From NCBI GenBank assembly GCA_035654655.1, contig DASRWI010000032.1, positions 62,001 through 126,000 of the forward strand: DNA of 64,000 nucleotides. Reading direction: 5' to 3'. The notes beneath the pieces are model-generated. The model was not told the origin of the DNA. It searched no databases and was given only the letters and a program-made list of their open reading frames with translations. This document shows, in pieces, positions 9,568 through 17,982 of the stretch. The number at the start of each line of letters is the position of its first letter. The stretch's first letter is position 1. The DNA is from DASRWI01 sp035654655. GTDB taxonomy: Bacteria; Bacteroidota; Ignavibacteria; Ignavibacteriales; Ignavibacteriaceae. Made by a program: the position numbers and the translations under genes.

Positions 9568-11377
9568 TATTCAGTCTAAACCTTATTATTGAACCATCCA
9601 TATTTGTGCAGATGAAACTTCCATCTTCCAGTTCCTGAATAGTATGAACTCTTGATGAACCTTCAAACAAAATAGATTGAATGGTTTTATAATCCTTATC
9701 AACATTATAAACCATTCCATTCCTAATTCCAAAAAGAACGTCACCGGATTTACTTTGACGAATCTCAGTTGGCATTGTATCGCTGATTAGATTATCTATA
9801 TTAAATTCTTTATAAACTTTACCATCGGAAGCATTTGCTATTAAAAATTTCTTTTCAAATGTTTTACAATAAATATAATTTCCATCATTTGAGATTCCTA
9901 AGGATTCCCAGCAATTTAATTTTTCTCTCCAATTTGTTTTGCCAGTAATTAAATCAATTGAAGATACGTGTCTATCAGGAGATGCAACGAAAACACTTTT
10001 ATCATTTACTAAAGGAACAACAGCAGCAGGGGAGTAATAGAAGTTTGGGTTCTCTGTCCATTTCCAGTTTAATTTTCCCGTTTGAGAATCTAAACAGAAT
10101 AAATAATTATCCCATGAACCGAATAGAATTCTTTTCTTAGTATAGATAGGCCTTGTTTCAATCATTTTTTGTGAAGAATGATTCTCCCAAAGTAGTTCGA
10201 GAGTATTCGCATCATAACAATAAAGAATTCCAGCTGTCGTACCAATAAGCAATTTATCTATATTATCTGTATCAGTGAAAACAGTCAATTGAGAAGTAAC
10301 AGATGAACCTATTGAAATGGTTTCTTTAAGTTTACCTGACTTAACATCAAAGATTAATAATTCTCCCTGAGTGGTTCCGCAGAATAATTTATTTTTATAA
10401 ATATAAGGTTTACTTATGATATTACATTGAACATCATAATGCCATTGTTCATTACCATTTAAATTTAAAACTCTAATTACTCCCCTAAAAGAAGGATATA
10501 CTAAATAGTTGTCTTTATACAAAATTGGTACTGTTACAATCTCATCAAAATTTTTATTCCATAAAATCTTAGCATTATAATTTATAAATTGTAAAGTATC
10601 TATTAAAACAGGTTTTCTTTCCTTGTTCTTTTGAATGCTATACCAAAAATTTTCTTTCCCATTATTATTTATAAAAAAGCTTAATGAATCTTTAGAATCT
10701 TCAACAACAGTATAGCCCCATCCTTCTTTTCTGTTAAGGGTAGACCTTCCCATTACAACATCAAGGCCATTTGCATTAAAGAATCTATTGGCATGTCCGT
10801 GACCAACTAAAACAGCTTTTACATTAAATTGATTAAGCACGTTGGTAATTTTAAAAACATTGTCTAACTCTGCATCAAGGGGATGGTGCTCATAAAAAAT
10901 AATTTCTTTCCCTGAATCTTTATACTTACTGAGTTTTTCAAATACCCAATTAGCATACTCAGAAGCTATATGACCTCCATGGCTTCTCATCGGAACTCCG
11001 CTGCTTATTCCTATATGAACTGTATTCCCATTTTCAAATAAAAATTTATCATCATTATATAGTTCAATAAACTTGTTTAATCCGCTTTCACTCCATTTCA
11101 CGTCGTGATTTCCGGGTATTATATGATAAGGTAATTTTAATAAGTCAAACATCATTTTTGATGAATCAAGCTCCCAATTAAAACCTCTTTCAGTAATATC
11201 ACCTGTCATCACCACAAACGATAAATCATTTCTTTTATTAATATCATTTATCACATTTCTTACATCGTTAGTTGCACTTGGGGCACCAATGTGAATATCT
11301 GATAACCAGGCATACTTATAAGTTTGAGGAAAAAGGTTGATGATGGTGAGAAGAAGTACTATTATTAGCTTTTTCAT
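9554..11377 (-). CDS. Secreted calcineurin-like phosphoesterase fused to PQQ/BamB-type propeller
   Basis: A longer frame reaches back to 11437, but the start at 11377 gives a clean signal peptide (MKKLIIVLLLTIINLFPQT) and avoids crowding the divergent gene at 11438. The first 270 or so residues hold the metallophosphoesterase motifs: LSDIHIG (Asp27, His29), TGDITERG, PGNHDVKW, YEHHPLD and VGHGHANRF, giving the usual two-metal site. The rest is a repeat region with recurring KLFCGTTQGELLIFD and YLFCLDSQTGKLNW units, matching PQQ/BamB-like beta-propeller blades. It likely hydrolyses a phosphodiester or phosphomonoester outside the cytoplasm, with the propeller for binding. Substrate unknown. 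The downstream HAD phosphatase overlaps by 14 bases. Confidence 0.82.
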   Translation of the reverse strand: MKKLIIVLLLTIINLFPQTYKYAWLSDIHIGAPSATNDVRNVINDINKRNDLSFVVMTGDITERGFNWELDSSKMMFDLLKLPYHIIPGNHDVKWSESGLNKFIELYNDDKFLFENGNTVHIGISSGVPMRSHGGHIASEYANWVFEKLSKYKDSGKEIIFYEHHPLDAELDNVFKITNVLNQFNVKAVLVGHGHANRFFNANGLDVVMGRSTLNRKEGWGYTVVEDSKDSLSFFINNNGKENFWYSIQKNKERKPVLIDTLQFINYNAKILWNKNFDEIVTVPILYKDNYLVYPSFRGVIRVLNLNGNEQWHYDVQCNIISKPYIYKNKLFCGTTQGELLIFDVKSGKLKETISIGSSVTSQLTVFTDTDNIDKLLIGTTAGILYCYDANTLELLWENHSSQKMIETRPIYTKKRILFGSWDNYLFCLDSQTGKLNWKWTENPNFYYSPAAVVPLVNDKSVFVASPDRHVSSIDLITGKTNWREKLNCWESLGISNDGNYIYCKTFEKKFLIANASDGKVYKEFNIDNLISDTMPTEIRQSKSGDVLFGIRNGMVYNVDKDYKTIQSILFEGSSRVHTIQELEDGSFICTNMDGSIIRFRLNNEKI

Positions 11378-11437
11378 ATTAAGTTTATTTAATTGTAATA
11401 TTAAAAATAAATTATCTATAAAGTAAATATACATCAT

Positions 11438-12616
11438 ATGACAAAAAAGATTAAGTTAAAAAAACATGAAGATAGAAGAATTAAAGAAGGGCATCTCTGG
11501 ATTTTTAGTAATGAGATAGTAAAACCTGACATTGATATTCAAAATGGAGAGATTGTTGAGGTATATGATTTTGCTGAAAATTATGTCTGTACAGGTTTTT
11601 TCAATAGAAATTCTTTGATCTCTGTTAGAATAATAAGTATTAACAAGATTGAAGACCTTAAAGAATTATTGAGACAAAAAATTCTTAGGGCTGATAAATT
11701 AAGAAAGGACCTTTACTCCGGGAGAAATTCTTATAGAATGATATTTAGTGAAGCTGACCAACTTCCCGGACTGATTATTGATAAATATGAAAATACTTAT
11801 GTACTGCAGGTATATTCATTTGGAATGGAAGCTAATGTTCATTCGATTGTAGAAATTCTTAAAAATGACTTTAATGCTGAAAATATTTTTACAAAAAATG
11901 AAGAATATTTTAGAACATTAGAAGGGCTTCCTATTAAAGATGAAGTATATCTTGGAGAAGATAAGGAAACTATAATTGAAGAATTCGGAGTTTTATATAA
12001 AATAGATTTTAAAGGACACAAGACAGGATTTTATTTCGACCAAACAGATAATAGAATATTTGTTGAAAGATTTGCAAAAGGTAAATCATTTATAGATGCC
12101 TTTTGTAATGCGGGTGGATTTGGCCTTCATGCATTAAAGGCAGAAGCGAAGAGCGTTATTTTTGTTGATTCATCTAAAAGTGAAATTGAAAATGCTAAAG
12201 CTAATGTTGAGTTAAACAGTCTTCCCTTAGACAGATGCACTTTCATTGCCAAGGATGTATTTGATTACTTTGAAGAATTAGTTAATGAACAAAAATTATT
12301 CGATATAGTAATGATAGATCCTCCGGCATTTGCTAAAAGCAAGAAGAACATAAACCAGGCAATTAAAGGATATGAAAAGTTAAATAGGTTAGCATTACAG
12401 CTAACTAAAGATGAGGGATTTTTGATTACATCTTCTTGTTCCTATCATTTAGATGATGAAGAATTTATTAATATTGTTAAGAGAGCCGCATATAAAACAA
12501 ATAAAAATCTGCAGCTGATACATTTTTATAATGCATCTATGGATCACCCGCGGCTGCCTGCAATGTCAGAAACAAAATATTTAAAGTTTGGCGTTTTCAA
12601 AGTATATCAAAGTTAG
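11438..12616 (+). CDS. Class I SAM-dependent rRNA methyltransferase, RlmI-like
   Basis: This 392-residue protein has the COG1092 layout. An N-terminal PUA domain (KKHEDRRIKEGHLWIFSNEI) is followed by an alpha/beta linker and a Rossmann methyltransferase domain with the SAM loop FIDAFCNAGGFGLHA and the catalytic IDPPAFAKSK motif. RlmI of E. coli makes 5-methylcytosine at position 1962 of 23S rRNA, and close relatives make other rRNA methylations. It is divergently oriented to the phosphoesterase gene with a very short shared promoter region of about 60 bases. The C-terminal CSYHLDDEEF segment fits the family. The exact target base is not certain. Confidence 0.85.
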   Translation: MTKKIKLKKHEDRRIKEGHLWIFSNEIVKPDIDIQNGEIVEVYDFAENYVCTGFFNRNSLISVRIISINKIEDLKELLRQKILRADKLRKDLYSGRNSYRMIFSEADQLPGLIIDKYENTYVLQVYSFGMEANVHSIVEILKNDFNAENIFTKNEEYFRTLEGLPIKDEVYLGEDKETIIEEFGVLYKIDFKGHKTGFYFDQTDNRIFVERFAKGKSFIDAFCNAGGFGLHALKAEAKSVIFVDSSKSEIENAKANVELNSLPLDRCTFIAKDVFDYFEELVNEQKLFDIVMIDPPAFAKSKKNINQAIKGYEKLNRLALQLTKDEGFLITSSCSYHLDDEEFINIVKRAAYKTNKNLQLIHFYNASMDHPRLPAMSETKYLKFGVFKVYQS

Positions 12617-12710
12617 AGGGTGATGATTGTAACATTAAATTATTTTATATTATAAGCCTTTGTTTTTTTAAAACCTCTAAGTTAGTTTATAAAAGGAAAT
12701 TGGTGACTAT

Positions 12711-12989
12711 ATGAGTTTACCAGATTTATTTTTACTTCTCATAATTGCAGGAATAGTTGGCTCAATTGGTGAATCTATAACCGGGTATTCCAGAGGTGGT
12801 TGTTTTGTCTCAATTGCGGTTGGTTTTATTGGAGCTCTATTAGGTTCCTGGATGGCAAAAAAATTTAATCTTCCTGAAATTTTTCAATTAAGTGTTGGTA
12901 AGGTTGCGTTCCCAATAATTTGGGCTATTATTGGAGCTATTGTATTTACATTAATTTTAAGACTTCTTACTCCTCGTAAAAGGATTTGA
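12711..12989 (+). CDS. GlsB/YeaQ/YmgE family small membrane protein
   Basis: A 92-residue protein with three hydrophobic segments and the glycine-rich pattern IAGIVGSIGESITGYSRGG, then GFIGALLGSWMAKKF, then IIWAIIGAIVFTLILRLL. This is the transglycosylase-associated/GlsB-like family, linked to envelope and general stress responses; the biochemical activity is unknown. An AAGGAA site precedes the ATG. It lies 21 bases before a MarR regulator on the same strand, so the two may be co-transcribed. Confidence 0.8.
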   Translation: MSLPDLFLLLIIAGIVGSIGESITGYSRGGCFVSIAVGFIGALLGSWMAKKFNLPEIFQLSVGKVAFPIIWAIIGAIVFTLILRLLTPRKRI

Positions 12990-13010
12990 GAATGAAAGGT
13001 TAAATCGTGT

Positions 13011-13472
13011 ATGGGTACTCATTACAAAGGAAATAAAAAAGAAACTACTGCATTAAATACATATATAAAGTTAATGAGGGCTTCGGAGTCTATTAATTCT
13101 TCAATAAGTTCTATTCTTGTTAAAAAGGGTTTAACATACAGTCAATTTAACATTCTTGAAGTACTTTACCATTTAGGACCTTTATGTCAAAGAGAAATTG
13201 GAGAGAAATTATTAAAGAGTGGTGGTAACATTACTCTTGTTGTTGATAATCTTGAAAAGCAAGGGCTTGTAAAAAGAGAGAAAGATGAATCGGATAGGCG
13301 ATATTATAAAATTATACTTACTAAACAGGGGAGAAGTGTAATTGAAAAATTATTTCCAAAATTAGTTCAGTCCATTGTAGAAGAATTTGTTGTTCTTAAT
13401 GAGAATGAACAAAATGAATTTCAGAGGATGTGCAAATTAATTGGAATAAAAGATAGAAAGGTTACAGTATAG
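13011..13472 (+). CDS. MarR-family transcriptional regulator
   Basis: This 153-residue protein has the MarR winged-helix fold. A dimerising N-terminal helix is followed by recognition segment TYSQFNILEVLYHLGPLCQREIGEKLLKSGGNIT (about 43-76), the wing VKREKDESDRRYYKIILT, and C-terminal dimer helices. The DxRxxxI/L wing motif (DESDRRYYKI) is intact. MarR proteins usually repress nearby genes and respond to small phenolic or oxidative ligands; the likely local target is its own gene and the GlsB-like gene. The 3' end overlaps the tail of the opposing sirtuin gene by 11 bases. Confidence 0.85.
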   Translation: MGTHYKGNKKETTALNTYIKLMRASESINSSISSILVKKGLTYSQFNILEVLYHLGPLCQREIGEKLLKSGGNITLVVDNLEKQGLVKREKDESDRRYYKIILTKQGRSVIEKLFPKLVQSIVEEFVVLNENEQNEFQRMCKLIGIKDRKVTV

Positions 13473-14184
13473 AATTATAAATTTCTACCATTGTATCTCC
13501 GGCTTTTCCATAATAATTATCATCTGCAATATAAGAGACTTCAGTTTCTTCAATATTAATTTCAATTAAATATGCCCCATTTTTCTTAGCTTCATAAATT
13601 AACGAAGCTGCCGGATAGACAATTCCAGTAGTTCCAATTATAAAAAAGACATCACAATTCTCAACAGCCTTTTGTGCTGCTTCAAATTGGTCTTCTGGTA
13701 ACATTTCGCCAAACCAAACAACATCTGGTCTAATTAATCCACCACATTTAGTGCAAGTGGGTATATCATTTACTGAAGGGATATCATCATTAAAATTTGT
13801 TTTACATTTTATGCAGTAATTTCTTTCAATATTTCCATGTAACTCATAAACTATTTTATTACCAGCTCTCTTATGTAAATTATCAACATTTTGAGTTATA
13901 ACTTTAACATCATACTTATCCTGGAACTTTGTAATAGTCAAATGAGCATTATTGGGTTGTGCACGATGTACAATATCTCTTCTGTGATTATACCATTCAG
14001 AAACCATCTTAGGATTTTTAAGAAAAGCATTAAAGTTTGCAAGTTCTTCCGGTTTTAGTTTATTCCATATACCATCTACACCTCTAAAGGTTGGAATTCC
14101 ACTTTCTGCAGAAATACCTGCTCCAGTATAAAACACTATTTTATTAGCACTTTTTAAAACTTCAATAGTTTTTTCTTTAATCAT
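13462..14184 (-). CDS. NAD-dependent protein deacylase, sirtuin class III (CobB/SIRT5-like)
   Basis: This 240-residue sirtuin has the NAD loop GAGISAESGIPTFRG (21-35), TQNVDNLH (98-104), catalytic His116 in ELHGNI, a four-cysteine zinc site (Cys124, 127, 144, 147) and the FGEMLPE loop. Tyr65 and Arg68 in WYNHRR form the Y-x-x-R pair that in SIRT5 and CobB binds acidic acyl groups, so desuccinylase/demalonylase activity is likely besides deacetylation. It would reset metabolic acylation of cytoplasmic proteins using NAD. Its ATG lies within the last 8 bases of the YhaM-like gene, so translation is coupled. The 3' end overlaps the MarR gene on the other strand. Confidence 0.9.
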   Translation of the reverse strand: MIKEKTIEVLKSANKIVFYTGAGISAESGIPTFRGVDGIWNKLKPEELANFNAFLKNPKMVSEWYNHRRDIVHRAQPNNAHLTITKFQDKYDVKVITQNVDNLHKRAGNKIVYELHGNIERNYCIKCKTNFNDDIPSVNDIPTCTKCGGLIRPDVVWFGEMLPEDQFEAAQKAVENCDVFFIIGTTGIVYPAASLIYEAKKNGAYLIEINIEETEVSYIADDNYYGKAGDTMVEIYNSIL

Positions 14185-15145
14185 CTATATTGCCATTTAT
14201 ATTATGTGCATAAAGCTCAGTTTCTGCTAATCTTATAAACTTTGTCCACTTTGAATTTTCATTCTTTTCCAATTCTAAAGCATTCTTGTATGCATTCGTT
14301 TTTGCGCTTAGTTCATCAGCGTGGTAAAGTATAATTGCTTCCAAAGTTTTTGGAACCACTGGAGAAGCATATTCAAGTTTGCCTTGATGGCTTAATATTA
14401 AATGAAGAATACAGTTTTTTAATTCATCAGGAAAATCAGGAATAGTTTTGATAATAGAGTCAATTTTCATTGCAGAAATGACAATATGACCTAAAAGTTT
14501 TCCTTTATCAGTGTACTCAAACATATTATCAAAACTAAGTTCTTCTATTTTGCCATAATCGTGAAGCATTGCACCTGCAATAAGAATGTCCCTGTTAACT
14601 TCAGGATGAAAATCTGCCAACAAATCACAAATCTTAATTATCTCTAAAGTATGTTCTAACAAACCATGAATATAAGAATGGTGCCATGCTTTACCCGCTG
14701 GCATATTACTGAACTTATCAAAATCATCTTCATTAAAAACTAATTTTAATAATGATTTTATAAATTGATTATTAATCTTATCTATTCTATTAATAAATTC
14801 ACATTTCATATCTTCCAAATCTTTTTCGGATTTTCTTAGGAAGTCTTTTACTTCAACTCCGTCTTCAGGAATAGCTAATCTTATTCTATCTATTTTAATT
14901 TGAAGGTTTCCCTGGTAAGTCGTAATACAACCTCTAACTTTAATTATTGAACCCGGTATCAATGTATCACAAATAGGAGAATCATTAAAAACCTGAGATA
15001 TCATTGAGGATTTATTATCAGAGAGTTCAAGGGTATAATAGGTGGTGTTTGTTTTAGAAGTTTTCTTTTCGCATTTTTTCACTATAAAAAAATGTTCAAT
15101 CTGTTCTCCTGGTTTCAATTCTAATAATTTTTTCTGTTCAAGCAT
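14177..15145 (-). CDS. YhaM-like 3'-5' exoribonuclease (OB-fold plus HD domain)
   Basis: A 322-residue protein. The N-terminal OB-fold (about residues 15-95, KVRGCITTYQGNLQIKIDRI) binds nucleic acid. The HD phosphohydrolase domain follows, with HHSYIHGLLEHT (His155/156, His165) and GAMLHDYGKIEE (His195, Asp196), plus downstream LILSHQG. This architecture matches B. subtilis YhaM, an Mn-dependent 3'-5' exonuclease acting on RNA and ssDNA. The gene is first in a two-gene unit with the sirtuin, overlapping it by 8 bases. The pairing is not one I know to have a functional meaning. Confidence 0.82.
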   Translation of the reverse strand: MLEQKKLLELKPGEQIEHFFIVKKCEKKTSKTNTTYYTLELSDNKSSMISQVFNDSPICDTLIPGSIIKVRGCITTYQGNLQIKIDRIRLAIPEDGVEVKDFLRKSEKDLEDMKCEFINRIDKINNQFIKSLLKLVFNEDDFDKFSNMPAGKAWHHSYIHGLLEHTLEIIKICDLLADFHPEVNRDILIAGAMLHDYGKIEELSFDNMFEYTDKGKLLGHIVISAMKIDSIIKTIPDFPDELKNCILHLILSHQGKLEYASPVVPKTLEAIILYHADELSAKTNAYKNALELEKNENSKWTKFIRLAETELYAHNINGNIDD

Positions 15146-15287
15146 AGTAATATTTCTTTATTTCAATAAAAATATTCTTTTTTACTATAATTAGAAAGAA
15201 TAATATTGATAATAAGAATTAAAAAACAGAAATAATGTTTTGTATCTGAATAGTACAAAATTGATATTACATTGTATTATTATATTA

Positions 15288-15389
15288 GAACTTAAATTTT
15301 AAATCGGAAATTAAGTTCATACTTAAGTATTTAAATTTTAATTATTAATTTATTATCTTAGCAGCGATTTGTTGGGAAAAATAAGATAA
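15288..15389 (+). promoter_or_regulatory. Two-hairpin leader upstream of the 73-aa gene
   Basis: Two 8-bp perfect stems lie in the gap: GAACTTAA/TTAAGTTC (15288-15295 with 15311-15318, 15-nt loop) and TTATCTTA/TAAGATAA (15353-15360 with 15382-15389, loop with GCAGCGATTTG). The second ends 21 bases before the ATG at 15411. They may form a structured 5' leader; there is no T-run, so they are not terminators. Confidence 0.35.
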
Positions 15390-15410
15390 CTTAAACATAA
15401 TTATAAGAAT

Positions 15411-15632
15411 ATGCCAAAAATAAATTTAACAAATAAGCCTTATACAGAACAAATTAGAATTCTTAAAGATTATATGGCCCGCCGAGAACAGCATAAAAAC
15501 CAAAGTCCTGTAACCGTTGAGCAAATATGCAATAAATTTAAACATAATAGATTAATTAGTGATAAAGCTAAATACAACTATTTTGATAAATTATTTAGAG
15601 CCGCAAAAGGAGAGAGAGTCGAAAGGCACTAA
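15411..15632 (+). CDS. Small basic protein of unknown function
   Basis: I do not recognise this 73-residue protein. It is lysine/arginine-rich, mostly helical by composition, and has no signal peptide, cysteine cluster or membrane segment. It begins MPKINLTNKPYTEQIRIL and ends in GERVERH. The coding potential is supported by its position: it sits between a leader with two hairpins and an 18-bp terminator hairpin, so it is a self-contained transcription unit. A cytoplasmic nucleic-acid-binding role would fit the charge, but that is only a guess. Confidence 0.6.
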   Translation: MPKINLTNKPYTEQIRILKDYMARREQHKNQSPVTVEQICNKFKHNRLISDKAKYNYFDKLFRAAKGERVERH

Positions 15633-15681
15633 ATAGTTCTATTTTATCCATCTTTTTCTCGAAAGTCCCAACCTTTACTGA

Positions 15682-15726
15682 TTTTAATAAAAAAAGAAAA
15701 TTAACAACTTTCTTTTTTTATTAAAA
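15682..15726 (+). terminator. AT-rich intrinsic terminator
   Basis: An 18-bp perfect inverted repeat (15682-15699 with 15709-15726, loop ATTAACAAC) whose 3' arm contains a run of seven T. It lies about 50 bases after the 73-aa gene. Confidence 0.75.
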
Positions 15727-15882
15727 GATGTGTTTAATCTCTTAATTATTGAAATTTGAATCTAAATCTCACCTTTTTTCATTGTGATTATCCTAATAAT
15801 TTCACAGATAGTTCCTTGTATATTAGGAAGTCTATTTATGATAAAAGTTTGTTATTATGATTAACAATATGAAAGGCGATTT

Positions 15883-17436
15883 ATGAAAAAGATGAGCGTA
15901 TATAGCTTAATGTGTATGTTCGTATTACTTTTTACCATTACAGTTATAGGTCAAGATTATACAAAAGATAGATCAAATAATTCTTATGATGATACTTTAG
16001 CTGTTGGTAATACAAATACCAATACCGACCAAAATACAAGTAAAACCGATGCACAAATTCCAACGGATAAAAATCCAAGTGGAAAGACATCTAATAGAAC
16101 GAGTACTTCTACAAATACTCCAGGTATGACAAACAATATTCCTGATAAAGATTCAACAGATCAGATTTCAAGAGGAAATACTCAGTTTGGTGATACTACA
16201 GATGCTAGAAGCAGAAACAGAGGAAATACAAGTGATGATCAATTATCAAGAGGAAATACGTCAGGAACAACAGGAACTGATAAAACAGGTACCTCAGGCA
16301 CGTATCAATCTGGTACAAAAGATCAATCCACTACAGGCAATACCTCAAGGACATATGGACAGGATACTTCTAAGAGTAAATCAAAAACAAGTGATGATCA
16401 ATTCTCAAGAGGTAATACTTCAGAAAAATCAAGTACAGGTGAATTAAAAGAAAAAGGAATCCCTGGAACTGATTCAACATATGAATCAAGAATAGGAAAT
16501 ACAGAATTTGATTCATCAAAATCAAAATCTGATGAAATATCAAGAGGAAATACTTCTGATAAAATGAAATCTTCAACCGGAACCGAAACTCATAAGGAAG
16601 GAACAACCGGAACTTATAAAGAAGGTACAACGGGTACGGGAACTCATAAAGAAGGAACAACTGGTACCTATAAAGAAGATAAAACTGGTACTACCGGAAC
16701 ACATAAAGAAGGTACAATGGGTACCTATAAATCAGGAACTGGTAGTCAGGATACTTCAATGAATAAAAGTAAATCCGGCAATGAAATATCAAGAGGTAAT
16801 ACCTCAGGTATACAATCCGGAACTACAAATACTAATAGAACTGGAACAACAACTACCACTACTGGAACAACAGGCACTACAGGTACAAATAAATCAAGTA
16901 CAACTGGACAAGATACTTCAATGAATAAGTCTGGAACAGATATGTCCAGAAGTAATACGTCAGGTACAACCTCAGATGTAAATAAAAGCAGTACAAGTAC
17001 AACAGGCCAAACAAGCACTGGTATGTCAGGAACAACAGGACAAACAAGCAAAAGCACATCAATGAATTCTGATACTTCGGGTAGTTATGCAGCTCATTTT
17101 GTTGTAGCTGATGAAATGTCAAATAAGTTGAAATCAATGCTTAATTTATCTGCTGATCAAACTAATGATATTAGAGAAATTCTTATTGAACATAATGAAG
17201 ATTTAGCTGATATTGATCAGAAAATGGCAGAAGATAATAAGTCTGTTACTTCAGGTGAAGGTAAAAAAGAAGTTGATCAAGCTACAGTTGATGTAGTTGA
17301 AAAAATTGAAGGCGTTTTAACAGATAGCCAAAGAGCTCAATTTGTAAAAATGCAGAATCAATGGATGGATGACGTTAAGGTTAACATCCAAAAAAATAGA
17401 CAAGATAATACTCAAATGAGTAGAGGAAATAAGTAA
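15883..17436 (+). CDS. Secreted Thr/Ser/Gly repeat protein with Spy/CpxP-like C-terminal domain
   Basis: A 517-residue protein. A signal peptide (ending about TVIGQ) leads into roughly 370 residues of low-complexity sequence. This region is built from a recurring SRGNTS unit (ISRGNTQ, LSRGNTS, FSRGNTS, ISRGNTS twice, MSRSNTS, and a final MSRGNK) and tandem THKEGTTGTYKEG units around residues 235-285. The last 120 or so residues are different: AHFVVADEMSNKLKSMLNLSADQTNDIREIL ... VEKIEGVLTDSQRAQFVKMQ. This is a helical domain with two LTxxQ-type motifs (LSADQ, LTDSQ) as in Spy/CpxP periplasmic chaperones. It probably acts in the periplasm or at the surface. The repeats produce long open frames in other frames that are not genes. 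It ends at a strong terminator. Confidence 0.7.
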   Translation: MKKMSVYSLMCMFVLLFTITVIGQDYTKDRSNNSYDDTLAVGNTNTNTDQNTSKTDAQIPTDKNPSGKTSNRTSTSTNTPGMTNNIPDKDSTDQISRGNTQFGDTTDARSRNRGNTSDDQLSRGNTSGTTGTDKTGTSGTYQSGTKDQSTTGNTSRTYGQDTSKSKSKTSDDQFSRGNTSEKSSTGELKEKGIPGTDSTYESRIGNTEFDSSKSKSDEISRGNTSDKMKSSTGTETHKEGTTGTYKEGTTGTGTHKEGTTGTYKEDKTGTTGTHKEGTMGTYKSGTGSQDTSMNKSKSGNEISRGNTSGIQSGTTNTNRTGTTTTTTGTTGTTGTNKSSTTGQDTSMNKSGTDMSRSNTSGTTSDVNKSSTSTTGQTSTGMSGTTGQTSKSTSMNSDTSGSYAAHFVVADEMSNKLKSMLNLSADQTNDIREILIEHNEDLADIDQKMAEDNKSVTSGEGKKEVDQATVDVVEKIEGVLTDSQRAQFVKMQNQWMDDVKVNIQKNRQDNTQMSRGNK

Positions 17437-17444
17437 CAAACTAT

Positions 17445-17474
17445 AGAGACGCTTTTAAGGCGTCTCTTTTTTTT
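17445..17474 (+). terminator. Intrinsic terminator
   Basis: An 8-bp stem AGAGACGC/GCGTCTCT (17445-17452 with 17460-17467, loop TTTTAAG) is followed by eight T. It ends the repeat-protein transcript and lies just ahead of the next gene. Confidence 0.9.
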
Positions 17475-17488
17475 ATTGGAGAAATCTT

Positions 17489-17755
17489 ATGGCTGAAGCA
17501 AAAACTACTACCAAGCATGATGAAATAAAAAAATGGGTTGAAGAAAGAAATGGAAAGCCATCCACAGTGAAAAGTACAAACAAAAAAGGTGATGCTGGAA
17601 TTCTGAGAATAAATTTTCCGGGGTATAGCGGTGAAGATACTCTTGAAGAAATTTCCTGGGATGAATTTTTTAAGAAATTTGATGAAGAAAAATTAGCTTT
17701 TCTTTATCAGGATGAGACAAAAGATGGAAGCGAAAGCAGGTTTTTAAATTCGTAA
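17489..17755 (+). CDS. Small conserved acidic protein, function unknown
   Basis: This 88-residue soluble protein has the conserved core GDAGILRINFPGYSGEDTLEEISWDEFFKKFDEEKLAFLYQ. I recall this as a widespread small family, whose members are sometimes mislabelled 1,4-alpha-glucan branching enzyme; at this size it cannot be one. An N-terminal helix (KHDEIKKWVEERNGKPS) is followed by the compact core. It starts 14 bases after a terminator hairpin, so any promoter must lie upstream of that hairpin or the gene depends on readthrough. Function cannot be inferred. Confidence 0.7.
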   Translation: MAEAKTTTKHDEIKKWVEERNGKPSTVKSTNKKGDAGILRINFPGYSGEDTLEEISWDEFFKKFDEEKLAFLYQDETKDGSESRFLNS

Positions 17756-17775
17756 ATAGGAGCAGTAGATAAGTA

Positions 17776-17982
17776 TTAATTTTTTGTTAATCGGTCTTTA
17801 TTAAATTTTAATGCTTCGATTGGACAGCACCATACACACTTAGCACAATTAGTGCATTGTTCCTTAATTATTTTTATTGAAAACTCCTTAAGTTCTATTG
17901 CATCTTCAGAGCATACACCAACGCAGCAGCCACAGTAATCGCATTTATTTTCTACTATATCTATCATAATATTTTTGTGCAT
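17776..17982 (-). CDS. Small 2[4Fe-4S] ferredoxin
   Basis: This 68-residue protein has two complete cluster motifs: Cys14-17-20-24 (CDYCGCCVGVC) and Cys43-46-49-53 (CTNCAKCVWCCP), plus two extra cysteines at 19 and 52. This is a bacterial 2[4Fe-4S] ferredoxin fold carrying low-potential electrons in the cytoplasm. Its ATG directly abuts the TAA of dnaG, so the two share a transcript; a second in-frame ATG at residue 6 (17967) is an alternative start. A ferredoxin behind a primase gene has no obvious functional logic and may just be a compact operon. The partner enzyme is not known; the Hdr-Flx complex elsewhere in the window uses ferredoxin-like electrons. Confidence 0.85.
   Translation of the reverse strand: MHKNIMIDIVENKCDYCGCCVGVCSEDAIELKEFSIKIIKEQCTNCAKCVWCCPIEALKFNKDRLTKN

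Noticed and set aside
16187..17137. Several open frames on both strands inside the repeat-protein gene
   Set aside because: They are shadows created by the low-complexity, stop-poor repeat DNA; their products are equally repetitive and have no start signals.
17489..17755. 1,4-alpha-glucan branching enzyme fragment
   Set aside because: The 88-residue protein is a complete small family by itself and shows no GH13 motif.
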